From Monosporascus cannonballus (lineage: Eukaryota; Ascomycota; Sordariomycetes; Xylariales), in assembly GCA_004154925.1 (NCBI GenBank), contig QJNS01000033.1, forward strand, positions 310,001-374,000: DNA of 64,000 nucleotides, in the 5' to 3' direction. The notes beneath the pieces were generated by a model. The model was not told where the DNA came from and ran no database searches. It saw nothing but the letters and a program-made list of their open reading frames with translations. Of this stretch, positions 1-11,765 are shown one piece after another; the stretch's first letter is position 1; each line of letters starts with the position of its first letter. The translations under genes were made by a program, and so were the position numbers.

Positions 1-163
1 TGAGTTTGTAATAAAGTATTTATTAATACTAATCGTTTACAATATAACAATTCGCTACCTAAGACATCCTTGGTATTACGAGACGTAATACGTTACTGTA
101 TTTATTGTTCAGAATCCCACGATACTTTTGTTAACATAAACCCGTACGACTAAGGCTTAATAA
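1..163 (-). repeat. Partial family-B LTR (left part, split by element A1)
   Basis: From about base 34, this stretch is the reverse complement of the LTR of element B2 at 8105-8270; both carry the block around TATTACGAGACGTAATACG and CGTACGACTAAGG. The remaining LTR end (TTGGTTAAACCGCCTAGCCG) continues at 7481-7505, after element A1. So this is one LTR opened by the A1 insertion, and its other end lies left of the window. Whether it is a solo LTR or belongs to a larger element cannot be told. Bases 1-33 do not align clearly with B2. Confidence 0.75.
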
Positions 164-370
164 TGTGAGAATATAAGCCCTATAAGGATGAGGCTGGTAG
201 CCGACCAGCCACCGATCAGCTACCGGCCCACTTACTAATATAAATTTACCATCTGGCAGCTAGTAAGACACGGCAGATAGAAATAACCTAATATATTTAC
301 TTCTTGGAATTTGCTTTACGATTAGTCAGAAATCACCTTACCGCAGCTTATAGTTATTTATTATTTTATA
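164..370 (+). repeat. 5' LTR of A1
   Basis: 207 bp, matched base by base to 7269-7475 with mostly C/T and G/A differences (for example TTATTTATTATTTTATA here against TTATCCATTATCTTACA in the 3' copy). The mutation type is that expected from RIP. This LTR would hold the element promoter. Confidence 0.9.
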
Positions 371-2200
371 ATTTTTCTATCTTTATTATAGAAGATAATA
401 AAATAATTACTAAAACCAAAACTCGCCGACTATAAAATAAACTTAAATTATCAATCGAAAAACCCGCAGATCGGAACCTAATTAACGAACGATTAATTAC
501 GATATAAAAATAGGCTAAAAAACTTATAATAAAGCCTTAACGGGCAGAAAATTACGGTTCTTAAATTCATAGATTCCATTACATATATAATAAAAACGTA
601 TCTTGATAACCGTTAGTTAAACAGTCAGAAAACAGGCATAACATAACAACCGTATCCCGGAATTCAAAATAAAAAAAGGTTAAGCGCCCTAATAATGAGC
701 AGATTTTGGAAATTATCCGTTAATAAAATAAATAGCATTCGGAATTATTGCAATAACTGGCCGAATAACAAATAATAGCAGAAATTAAAAAAAAATGATA
801 AATTAACTATAATACCGTTCTAAAAGCTTAAAAACGATAAGGAAATATTACGTTATAATTGCTAGAAACTTTTTGAACATACATTAATTTAAAATAAAAA
901 TTAAATAAAAATTAATATAAAGCTTTACGTTAAAAAGTTAAGGCAAAATGTCATTATTCATATTTAATAACCAATAGGATATATAAATATTTTTATTACG
1001 AACATTTAGTAATTATACCGCGTTACGCTTAATTGTTTTAATTACGAAAAAAACTAAAAATAAAAAACTTATAAATTTTTATTAAAAGAAGTTCAGTAAA
1101 TGCTAATATTCTCGATAAGAAATATAAAGAATAATTTCTAAAATTATAATAACGACTTAATTAATTATTATTAAACATTTATGGTAAATAAAAGGTTTTA
1201 ATTTATAAACTAAAACTTACAGAGGTTTTTAGCCCGGAAAATAATCGGAATAATAACTGTTTTTCTTTTAATTATTATTATAAATTAAAATCAAGTTTAC
1301 AAAATATGTTATTACCAAAAACCGTTAAACTGGAACGAACTAATAATATAACAAATAAGGCAAAGGAAAACCGATCAATTTTTATCAAAAATATTAATAA
1401 AAATAAATAATGTTATTTTAATGCAGTCGGAAGAAAGAATGCTTAAAGCAAATTAAAAATGCTACGTAAAAACGATAAGGACCGCAGGCGTTCTTATATT
1501 CGGAAAGCACATAATCGTTAATTTAATTCCAATCGAAATAAAGTCGAACAACCTAATACCCTTAATTCTTACAAGGGCCCACTTAAATATTACAATTATG
1601 GGAAACTAAGCTATTAAAACATAAATTATAAACCCACACAAGATACTAAAACCTTATTATCCCGGCCATACGGAAGCCAATTTTCGAAAGCCGTATAAAA
1701 TATCATAATATATAACGATAAATTAAACCAGTCCCTGAATATAAATCTAAAAAAGCCGGAATAAACGTAGACATCTAATCCATATCGGCTCATAATTATA
1801 AAACCGTCGGAATAAAACCACTCTTTAAAAAAAGGTGTTTATCAAAGGAAATACGAAAAATATAAATATTAAAGCACAAATAAATATTATAAAGAGAAAA
1901 ATAACGAAAAAACTGATTTTCTAACCACTTTCTGTAAATATTCCAGGCCTTATCGGCCGTAACGGCATATATATCAAATATTATAGAGCTTACGAAATTA
2001 CTATAAATATAATAGAAAATAACGGCAAAAAACGAAAGTTTAAACAACTTTAGTTCATAATATACTATAATCAAAAAGCATTTAATTTTATATTATTTAA
2101 CCCAAAAATAAGCCAATTAAACTTCTTATTAAATACAACCATATATTAATAGTTATTTAAATTATTATAAAAGGTTAACGGGCAGAAAATAGCAAACCTA
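371..2200 (+). pseudogene. A1 gag region, degraded
   Basis: Directly after the 5' LTR the sequence is collinear with the reverse complement of A3 at about 22173-21950. In A3 the N-terminal gag-like frame is still readable as a polar, charged stretch starting near residues GSKVRRLQNEP; in A1 the same bases carry stops. By position this should be the Gag (capsid/nucleocapsid) coding part. I could not find an intact zinc knuckle. Assignment rests on order within the element, not on a recognised domain. Confidence 0.45.
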
Positions 2201-2439
2201 GCCCTTTCCGGCAAGTAAATTTATACCATTAACCTCATAAACTTAGCCCAAAAGCTAAATATCCCAAAATTTGGGGAATAAAAAAAAGAGGGAATAACCG
2301 ACTTTCATATATGCCTAAAGAATTTCTGGTAAATATATTCCGAAAAAATAACGAAGGAAATACCTTAATGATTGAAGGTAAAATATATATTAAATCTGAT
2401 TCTAAGAAAAAGGCCCTTATTGGGCCTAACTTACCTTAT

Positions 2440-2900
2440 TTCGAAAGCCTAAAAAAAGGTATTTAAAAAATATATTCGAAAAAAATCTAAAAGTAAGCTG
2501 GATATGTTATTCGAAAACGTATGTAAAGGTATTAATATTATTCGTATTTAGAAAGGACGGCAATTTTCTACTATAGGTTAATTAAAAAGTGTTAAATCGG
2601 ATGACGATAAAAAACCTATATTTTTTACCGTTAACCTCAAAAAATAATAAATTATTTAAAGTTAATTTAGGTATTTTCGAAAATTAATACTAAAAATACT
2701 GAGTACCGTATTAAAATTAAAAAGTATAATTAATTCAAATTAATTTTCCGAATATAATACAGATAATTTAGATTTACAGTTATATTATTCCGTTTTATTA
2801 ACGTATTAATTATCTTTTAAACTTATGTATATAAAATATTCATTAAACTTATTGATTATTTCTGCGTAATATATTTAATTAAATAATTCTTTATTCGGAT
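2440..2900 (+). pseudogene. A1 pol: reverse transcriptase domain, degraded
   Basis: In one + frame (about 2530-2640) the residues VLILFVFRKDGNF and, a few codons on, LNRMTIKNLYFLPL are visible. These are the RT fingers signature of Ty3/gypsy elements (family pattern: FVxKKDGxLR ... DYRxLNxxTIKNRYPLPL). Downstream, at about 2840-2880, the frame reads DYFCVIYLIK where the family has the catalytic YxDD box; both aspartates are lost, one position being Ile and the other Lys. Stops inside the domain are at Gln/Trp positions. In a living element this domain copies the RNA into cDNA; here it cannot work. Confidence 0.8.
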
Positions 2901-4439
2901 AACTAAAAGAATATAGGAAATTTTTCAAATTAATTTATAAACCGTTATTATAATATTAATTATTTGCTAAAATATTTAAATAGGAATTTTTCCAAAAAGA
3001 ATTTTTAAATGTTTTAAAATTTATAATTAATACCGATAGCTTAAAGAAATTGCTAACGGGTGAATATTATTAAAATATAACTAAAACCAAAATTAATTTA
3101 TAACATTTGAATATTTTTATGATTTGCAAATTTTTATCAGATATTTATCGCTTATTATTTACGTATTACTAAATCTTTTATTAAGCTTTTAAAAAGGGCG
3201 TAAGACCAAAAGAAAATGACAAAATTCCGATAACCCGAAAAAATATCCTTTAATCGGCAACTATTTTCCAATATTACGATAATGTCAAAAATATCAATGT
3301 TAAAACAAACGCGTTGATAAAAACTATATTAAAAATACTTTTACAAAAATACGAAAAGCATTAATACATAATCGCATACTTATTACAAAATCCAAATCTA
3401 ATCGAAAAACGGTAAATTATAAAGTAACAAAAATTATTAGGAATTATAAAAAACCTAAAATATTAACGGCAATACCTTAAAAGTACGGAAAAAAGTTTCT
3501 TAATATTTATCAAATAAATGGCGTTAAAAGAAATAATAAAGGCGCCGGTACGTAACATTAAGGAAAAATTAACCGGATAAATTTACCGCCTTACGTAATT
3601 TGATTTTAAAACATAATATTAATTGGACATCGCCAACCCGGAAAATAAATTATTTAAACGCTTAAATTATATATTATGTAAAATCGCGTATCAAATTGTA
3701 CTTCTTACGTTGTTTAAAAAATTCGAACTTATGAATAATATACCAAAAAACGTATAAAACCGATCGTAAATATATAGCGTAATTTAAAGCATAATAAAAA
3801 AGCAAAAAGTCTTTTAAAAACGCAAAATTCGTTTGTTACAAAACTCGAAAATAGATTTTAAATAACAGAAATTTAAATATTTATTATTCGTATAAAACAA
3901 GCGGAAATTCCTTATTATATATAATCGTAGAAAACTTTCGAAAAAAAAAGGAAAACAAAAATTTATATATTTATAAGATTTAGCTTTCATAAATAATAAT
4001 ATAAATACGACGTGTAATACTAATGTAATTAACGGTTAAATAATAATAACCGTAAACTGCAACCGTATTACGATCGGATTCGGAAAGTTTTGAGGAAAAC
4101 AAAATTAATATTAAGGTTATTATTTATGATTAATACGTTTTACGTTGCTTACCAAAAAAGCTGGCCAAAAATAAAACAGCATTATAATCGGAAATTCCTT
4201 AGTAATTTTACGATAAGGTTCGAAAGTTATAAATTAAAGAGTTAAATATTATAAAATTAATACGGATAGCTAAATATTAAATTTAAAAAAAACGGATATT
4301 TTTTAAACCTATATAAGATTTTATATTATCGAGATAAATTTGTAATCTTATTACAAAATGTTTTACGGCAATAACTAATTAATTAATACCATAATAATTT
4401 AGAAGCAAAATATAGGAGATATGTCCGTATGTTAAAATT

Positions 4440-5100
4440 AATAATTAAAAAGGGTTATTAAGAAAATATGCCCAAAAATATTCGAAAATATATTAAATAG
4501 TATCCGAATTCTTAGGGCATAATAAAGTAACAATATAAATCATGTAAACAATTACAGCCCCTACCGTTGCTTAAGCAACTTTTCCAAAAAATCTCGTTAA
4601 GTTTTGTTACAAGATTTCTTTAAAACCTAGGTTTAAACGGGCTGAGGTATAACGCAATCCTAGTAATCGTCAGCTGCTTTACAAAATTAAAATTATTTAT
4701 ATTTAGTGTTAAAACCTTAACCAATAATAAATTAATTTAATTATTTTACGATAGAGTAAAATACAAATTCGAAACGTGAGTTGAAATTATTAATAATAAA
4801 AACAAATTGTTAACAAATTAATTTTAAACGGAATTTTATCAAACACGAAAAATAAAACGGCAAATATTAAACATTTTTTATCCGCCAAATATTAGATAAA
4901 TAAAAGATATTTATTAAGTCCTAAAATATTATTTTCGTAATTATGTTAATAAATATTAAAATTATTAAATAAAATTATTACAAAATACAGAATTTATATA
5001 AAATACGTAAAATCATTTACTGGCCACTTTTCGTTGGAAATCTTATATAAGTATTATTTAAAGATAATAAATTTTCTGTTATAACAGTTTAAAAACGAGT
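4440..5100 (+). pseudogene. A1 pol: integrase domain, degraded
   Basis: At about 4548-4690 a + frame reads through residues such as KSCKQLQPLPLLKQLFQ, then SLSFVTRF and AILVIVSCFTKL. In gypsy integrases this is the stretch after the HHCC zinc finger containing the first catalytic Asp (pattern xxxDFVTGF) and the VDRFTK box. Here both Asp codons are changed to Ser-like codons. The same block is found, more heavily mutated, at about 17990-17820 in A3. This 140-base part is visibly richer in G+C than its surroundings. The enzyme would insert the cDNA into the host genome; this copy is inactive. Confidence 0.75.
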
Positions 5101-7268
5101 ATAAAAATATAAAAAACATTTCGAAAAATGGCGGTATTTCGTCAAATAATATACGAATGTTACAAAAAATAACAGCAGCCTGAAAATTTATTATAATTTA
5201 CATTATACGCTTATAAAAATTCCTATTAAGGTAAGAAGTAAAGTTTTTGACGAAAAACCTTAAATTTAAAAATACAAAACTTATATTTATATATATTTAA
5301 GGTATGATTGAAAAAAAATATAAGCTTCTAGACATATAAAATAACTTTGTTAAATGTTGAAGGATATATAATATATTTCCAATATCGTTGCTAAAAACGT
5401 AACATAACCAGGAACCGGGTAATATCCAAAGAACGTTATTGGACCCAATAAAAAACAAAAAAATAAGTAATAAAAAATATCGTTTATTACCAATATAATT
5501 AGAAGTAACATAAATATCTAATTAAATAAAAAAGCTAGCCGGTTAAGTACAAGACCTAAAGGTTTTGAAGGCATTTTAAATACGCGTTTAAGATATTATA
5601 ACGTTACAAGAAAAAGATTAGATGTATATATTAAAAGTAAAACGACCTAAAAATTATAAAATAATAATAATTTAATTTGAAATTAATTGTCTAATAATTA
5701 CAAAAATTAAAAAATATAACTTTAAATAAAATTAAAATGTTAACGTTAAAATATTATTTAATTATATAACTGCTTTTAAGTTTTTAACGAATAATTAATT
5801 TATCGTATACCGGTCGAAATTTATTAAATAATGTAAGAAAATTCAAATATTTATTTCGACAATAACCTTTGGCGTTTAATTATTAAGTTTTGCGTTCATT
5901 AATTTTTAATAAGCGTATTAGAAATATTAATATAAGAATATTGGAAATAATCAGAAAAAATACGACGACAAAAAGCAAATCCGATTATTAAATTTATTAA
6001 GCGTAAAACCCGGAAAAAGGTTAAAAATATTTTACATTTTTATAAAAGGCAAAAGTTAAATAACCGAAGTATAATTTTTTATTAAATAAAAATTAGGCGC
6101 CGCCATCAGAATATATAACGTACTTAAATTTAATAATAATTTTATCGGATAAAACCGTTTTTTAATTATAGTTAATAATAAGTATCAAAATTTCGTTAAA
6201 ACGTCGAAATGCGGGCAGAAAATATTTGTAAGCAAAAAACGTAACGGTATAACGGTTTTCGAAAATTACCTGATAGAAATACCTTAAAATTACGCTTAAT
6301 CGGAAAATAATTACGGAATAATATGAAAGAAGTCGAAATATTTATAAAAAGAACTGAAATTTATAAACATATAAAACGGTATTAATACTGGATTTCCCTA
6401 ATTATAACGGATAATCGGAAATCAATTTTCGTGGTATTAAGAAAACGATATTTTTTAATAATAACTCTATTAAAAGCAAAATCGGTTTTAGGAAAAATAT
6501 CGAATCGATAATCAACCGCAATTACGTCGGAATATTCGTATTAAATACCGGTAATATAGGCTTTTTCGAATCCGTCGATTAACTTCTAATTATTGGTATC
6601 AAATTGAAAAACCATTTAAGCAGTATTATTAAAAACGATCGGAATCTAAACGGAAATTAAATAGCGATAATAATAATATCAAAAATAATTATTTACAGTA
6701 CAAAAAGTTTTATAATAATAATTAATTATGTCATAATTTAATGCATCCGAAATTTAAATGCAAATTATATATTAATCGAAATAACGTTATATTACGTAAA
6801 TATAATTTGGCTTATTATTATTCGTAATACGATTAATATTTATTTTACCGTCGGGGTTGAAAAATTAATGCTAAAAGATTTTTAAATCTTAATAAATAAA
6901 AATATTTTTTTTAAAAAATTCCATACGAAAGGAAATATAACAAATGGATATTGTACGGAAAATAAATAGAAAAGGCGAAATAAAAAAATTGAAAAGCCGA
7001 ATAAAACGCGGACGTAAAAAAATAAAAATATAAATAAAAAGGTGAAAAGAATAAACAAAATAGGGTTAAAAAACGAAATATATTAATACATTAAGCAGAA
7101 TATAATATATTACATAATATAAAACATTTTAATTATTACAATAATAATTTATAAAATAATATAACGGGGAATTATCGGCAAATATATGTAACCACATTTG
7201 CAAACCGCGGTATATCAAATTAAAAATAATATTATTAAAGATTAACAACTTAAAAAAAAGCAATATTT

Positions 7269-7475
7269 TTTGAAAATATAGCCTTTATGGGGATAAAGCT
7301 GATAATTAACCAATTACCGATTAACTACCAACTTATTTACTAGTATAAATTTACTATCCAGTAGCTAGTAGGAAACGCCAGATTGAAATAACCTAATACA
7401 CTTGTTTCTTGGAATCTGCTTTACGACTAGTTGGAGACCACCTCACCTTAGCTCACAGTTATCCATTATCTTACA
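7269..7475 (+). repeat. 3' LTR of A1
   Basis: 207 bp, same length as the 5' LTR. Ends with TTATCTTACA and is followed at once by the duplication AATAA (7476-7480). Preceded by the purine run AAAAAAAAG. Confidence 0.9.
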
Positions 7476-7480
7476 AATAA

Positions 7481-7505
7481 TTGGTTAAACCGCCTAGCCG
7501 TTATA
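7481..7505 (-). repeat. Family-B LTR, terminal 25 bases
   Basis: TTGGTTAAACCGCCTAGCCG plus TTATA is the reverse complement of the start of the B2 LTR (8105 onwards). It is the continuation of the LTR piece at 1-163, displaced by A1. Confidence 0.75.
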
Positions 7506-8099
7506 CTATTGCCTAAAGTTTAATAATATTATTTAGTAAAAATTTATATCGTGTAATAGCGAAAAGTTTAATTAATTTGTTAACTTAAATTATATAGATT
7601 TATATTAATAAAATATTATAAAATTTTAAATATTAGATACAGAAGTTCTTCACGTTTTATAAAACCGCAAATATTATATTCAAAATTATTATTATATAAT
7701 TTATATAAACAACGAACGTGAATACTATATATAAATTACAGGATTTTTTATTACATTTTAAAAATAATATAAATTTAATTTTATTATATATAATAATCTT
7801 ATATAGATTTATTTTAATCTTTTCGTTAAAGAAGATCTAAATTACATAACTTTCCCGTATAGGTTCGGCCGCTCCTTACGGCCTGTCTTGGTCTAGGTCG
7901 TAACACTTACAAAGAAAATTTTTAAAACGAAAACAACTATTTTCGTAATCTTATCTTTTTTGTAAAAAAGAAAATTGTATAAAGCCTGAAAATTTCGTAA
8001 AATCGATTTATTAATGCTATAAACATTTTTATATAATTTTCAATAAACTTTTGATAAAACCTTATAATATTTAAAAGAAATTATATATTATAAAAGCTT
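7506..8099. other. AT-rich unassigned stretch with one GC-rich patch; left flank of B2 and Pogo1
   Basis: No frame, LTR or inverted terminal repeat recognised. It is very AT-rich except for 7854-7910, which contains the short perfect inverted repeat GGCCG-CTCCTTA-CGGCC. By the nesting logic this is the DNA next to the left end of Pogo1 before B2 arrived. Confidence 0.6.
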
Positions 8100-8104
8100 T
8101 CTAG

Positions 8105-8500
8105 TGTGACGGCTAGGGAGTTTAACCAACTATTAAACCTTAGTCGTACGAGTTTATATTGGCCGGAGTATCGTGAGATTTTAAGTAATGGATATAGTAA
8201 CGTATTACGTCTCGTAATACTAAAAGTGCCGGAGATAACGAATTATTATTATAAACTGGGGTTATCTAAATTATGGAAATAATAAGCATATATATCCTTA
8301 TTCTAGCTTAAAATACTTATACGGATTAAACCTTTAAACCCGTTAAGCCCTTTAAGTTTTTTCGCCGGCTTAAAAAGCTTAAGGTATTTGGCATCTTAAA
8401 ACCTTTAAGCTAATAACGTAATATTTTAACGGCGGTGAGAATTTATTTTTTTTATATGCCCGATTATTTATAATGAAATTAAGGTTAATAAGTTATAATA
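8105..8500 (-). repeat. 3' LTR of B2 (396 bp)
   Basis: Matches 14582-14943 along its whole length, including the run of AAGCCCGTTAAGCC/CTTTTGAGC-type motifs (a tandem flavour of TTAAGC near 8320-8400). It is 34 bases longer than the other copy because of small indels in the first third. Confidence 0.8.
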
Positions 8501-9699
8501 CGGTTTCCTTATTTTAAAAACAACTTTTATTGTTAAAAATAATATTATTTATTTATTAAATTTAGTACGTTATTCTTTTTTTTTATATATTTAATATATC
8601 GAGTTATGTAAAAAATCTTGTTTTCGTAGACGCGTTAACGTTTTTATTTATTAAAACGTATTTAAGATTTTAGTTTTAAAATATTGTTTTATTTTCGTTA
8701 TAAAAAAAAGGTATAAAAAATAAAGTTATTGGGGGTTCCTTAAAATATAGGCATCATATGTATTATGGCAATCTTTGTAAGATTCTTGGTTTTTCCGAAA
8801 TTAAATATTAAAAACCTTTCAAATGAAAAATATTATTTGGAATATAAAAAAAGTAAAGTTATAAAATATTACGAACGGTTATTAATAAATTAGATTATTT
8901 ATGAAAACAAAAGCGGCTATTCCGTTATCGCTATATCAAAATATTTCTTCAAAATATTATAAATACAAAGGTTATAAAAAAATTGGAAGGCTTAAAAAAA
9001 GTAATAATAATTAGAGGCCGCCATTACGGCTATTACGTTAATACAAGTCGCGGCCAATTAGCCCGATATTCCGGCTATTAATTGGTCGGCCGTTAATTAA
9101 GACGCGTTCGTTATTATTAGTAAACGTTCTTTAACAGGCGTTAAATGCCAATATGGTTTTTAACGGGTTCCCAAATATTTTCAGAATTTAAATATCTTTT
9201 GTATTTAAATAAGTGCCAAATAAATCCGTTTTGTTTGTATATATCGAATTCTTTTACTCTATATATTTATTCATTTTTTAAATTCGTATCGTTTTGTACC
9301 GTATATACTTTTATTATATCCGTTGTTATTTAGAATAAAAAAACGTAAAAAATTAAATACAGTTTAAGTTTTAATAAAACCTCCAATTAATAATTATTTT
9401 CTAATATTTATCATCATTTTATATAAATTAATAAATTTGAGATGAAAAACTTTATTAAGTTATTTTATGTAAATATTTTAATAATAAAAAAATTATTTCC
9501 CGTTTTTCGAAAATTAGATCTTCTAATATTTACTAATTTTAATATGTATTTATTTATTTTTCTATAAATTCTATTTTTATTTTTATTTTTTAAAATCACT
9601 ATCGTAATTATTTTGACGTAAGAATTATTTCAATATTAATTAGATTTTGATTATATATTTTTTTATAAATTGTTAAAAAAAACCAAAATTTAAGTTAAT

Positions 9700-10200
9700 T
9701 AATATTATTTTAATATTTCTCTAATAACTGGTATCATAAACCTCATTATACGGTTAATACTTTCTTAATTTAAATATTTTATAAAAAATTAATATAATTT
9801 CGAAAATATATTTATAAAATTTATTTCCTTTGTTTTATTTATTTATTTATCTAAGGTTTAAATATATTAAATAATTTGTGATTTAGGCCAATTTATGTTA
9901 TAAGGCATTATTAAAACTTATATATAAATATTGATCCTTTATTTAAAAGACTTTTTCTCAATAGTCCATATATGTTAAAAATATATTTAAAAATAATATG
10001 AATAATTTAATGCGCCTTTAAATGTTTATAATATAATAAGAAATATGAAGCTTTCGTACACCGGTTAACGATTACGAAAACATTATCGTAATATATTTTT
10101 ATGGCCAAATCTTTTAAGTTAAAAAATTTAATAATAAAATTAAATATAATTAAATATTATAACCGTTTTACACTTAATAATAACTATAATTTCCCGTATA
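9700..10200 (-). pseudogene. B2 pol: integrase part, strongly degraded
   Basis: Around 9828-9855 on the - strand the codons TAA ATA AAT AAA TAA follow the spacing of the conserved gypsy integrase motif Q-T-D-G-Q, each differing by C-to-T or G-to-A. The surrounding frame continues with a Lys/Asn-rich helix as in the family. That is the only motif I could place, so limits are approximate. The position, 3' of the RT and before the 3' LTR, is the expected one. Confidence 0.4.
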
Positions 10201-11279
10201 ATTTATATCTGTACGATTTTGTTCTAACGCAAATATCGTATCACTATATGATTTTCTGTGCCGTTAATCTTATTCTTTAAAAAATATATATGTCGAAATC
10301 GCTTTAAGATTTTACAAATCATTAGATATCTATATAACTAATATTCGTCTATATTTCGTATTAAATATTTCTGCTATTTTTTTGAAACTTATATTTTATC
10401 CGTTTTTTGATTTTCTAAAAAACTATTATTATATTGTTAAGCTTTCTGATATATATTAAAAAGTACTAACTAAGTTATCCCAATTTGTTATAGGCGTAAA
10501 TAGCTTTTTATAATAATCTTAAAAATTATATAATTATTTTTAATTAATTTATTTTTCGAAATTTAAGCGCTTACTTAAAGTTTTTACTTTATTATTTTTT
10601 AATTTTCTTTTATAAATAATAACGAAATCAAAATTAGTTAATTCTTTTTCCTATCGAAATTATCGTTTTATAAGTTGCATAATCGTTATAAATCGGGTAA
10701 AATTTTAATAATCCGCATAAACTTTAACCGAATACAAATTTCTTTTTAAAAAATACTTAAAATTTCGGAATACCAAAATAATAACTATAAATTCTTTATC
10801 TGGAATACCAGAAATAAGTTCGGCTCTTTTTAATTTATATAAAATAATATAAGAAAATATAATTGGCCATAATTATTTTATTATCCGATTATTACGTTAA
10901 ACGCATAATCCGAAATATCGGTTTTTAATTTAACCAGGCGGTTTAAAATATATATAATTAATATTAGCTTCTTAATTATTATATTCCTAATATTCTAGAA
11001 CGGTTTTTTTGTTTTAAATATTTATTTAAACTTTTTTTCTTTTTTCGTAAAATTCGTTAAAGGTATAATTATTTTACTAAAGTTTCGAATAAATTTCCAA
11101 TAATAATTAGCGAATTGAAGAAATACCTATACTTCCTTAACCGTCCTTCACGATTGTTATTCTGTAATTACAACGACTTTTTTAAAATCTATCCTAATAT
11201 ATCATGTTGTAATAATATGTCCTAAAAATTTTATTTTTTATATATGGAATTATGTTTTTTCTATTTTAATAAATAACTT

Positions 11280-11765
11280 AACGTTTTATCAAATTTAAAA
11301 ACCTTTATAAACATATTTTAAATATGATTTTTTTTATTTTTGAAAAAATAAGAACATCGCCGAAATAATCAACGACAAAAATATCAAAATACTTTCGTAA
11401 TACGGAATTAATTATTTATTACAAAATTGTTCATACGTTCGTATATCTTATTAATACAACTAAATACTTAAATAATTTATATTTCGTCTTAAACGTTATT
11501 TTTCATTCGTATCTTTGTTTAATGTTAATTAAGTTATATCTACTTTTAAAATTAAATACCATAATTTATTTAATTCTGTAAAATTGGTTTTTTATTATCG
11601 CCATTAAAAGTAATAATATTCGATCCTTAATAATAATATCGTTTAGTTATTAATAATTAATTATAAGTGGTAACTTTTCGTTTTTTTTGGTACGAAGAGA
11701 ATAAGATATTTTGCCGGTGATTTCGAAGGTGAAATCCATCTTTTCTATAACCTATTTCCTAGGTA
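11280..11765 (-). pseudogene. B2 pol: reverse transcriptase domain, degraded
   Basis: On the - strand (11760 down to 11580) one frame shows RTKKNEKLPLIINY, two stops, then LNDIIIKDRILLLLM: the RT fingers region of Ty3/gypsy. Further down (11405-11330) the same strand reads INSVLRKYFDIFVVDYFGDVLIFS, broken by stops upstream; the YFGDVLIFS part is the palm YxDD box with the first Asp changed to Gly. The order, spacing and residues are typical of gypsy RT. It is inactive because of stops and the altered catalytic box. Confidence 0.8.

Larger units (their letters stand above)
164..7475 (+). mobile_element. Ty3/gypsy LTR retrotransposon A1 (family A), RIP-degraded, full length
   Basis: Complete element with 207-bp LTRs (164-370 and 7269-7475) and a perfect 5-bp target duplication AATAA at 159-163 and 7476-7480. 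LTRs start TGTGAGAATA and end TTACA/TTATA. The order RT then integrase on the + strand, and the RT motifs, place it in Ty3/gypsy (Metaviridae-type retrotransposons). It aligns end to end with A3, which lies inverted at 14996-22379. A purine run at 7251-7260 just before the 3' LTR is the likely polypurine tract. All frames are full of TAA/TAG stops, so the copy is dead. It inserted into a family-B LTR, so it is younger than that LTR. Confidence 0.92.

Noticed and set aside
1796..2074. 92-codon - strand frame in A1
   Set aside because: Element coding runs on the + strand; the frame is a by-product of T-poor composition on one strand.
9001..9120. CGGCCG-rich patch in B2 as a possible regulatory palindrome
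   Set aside because: The arms are short and imperfect, and it lies within the 3' part of a degraded element; no further support.
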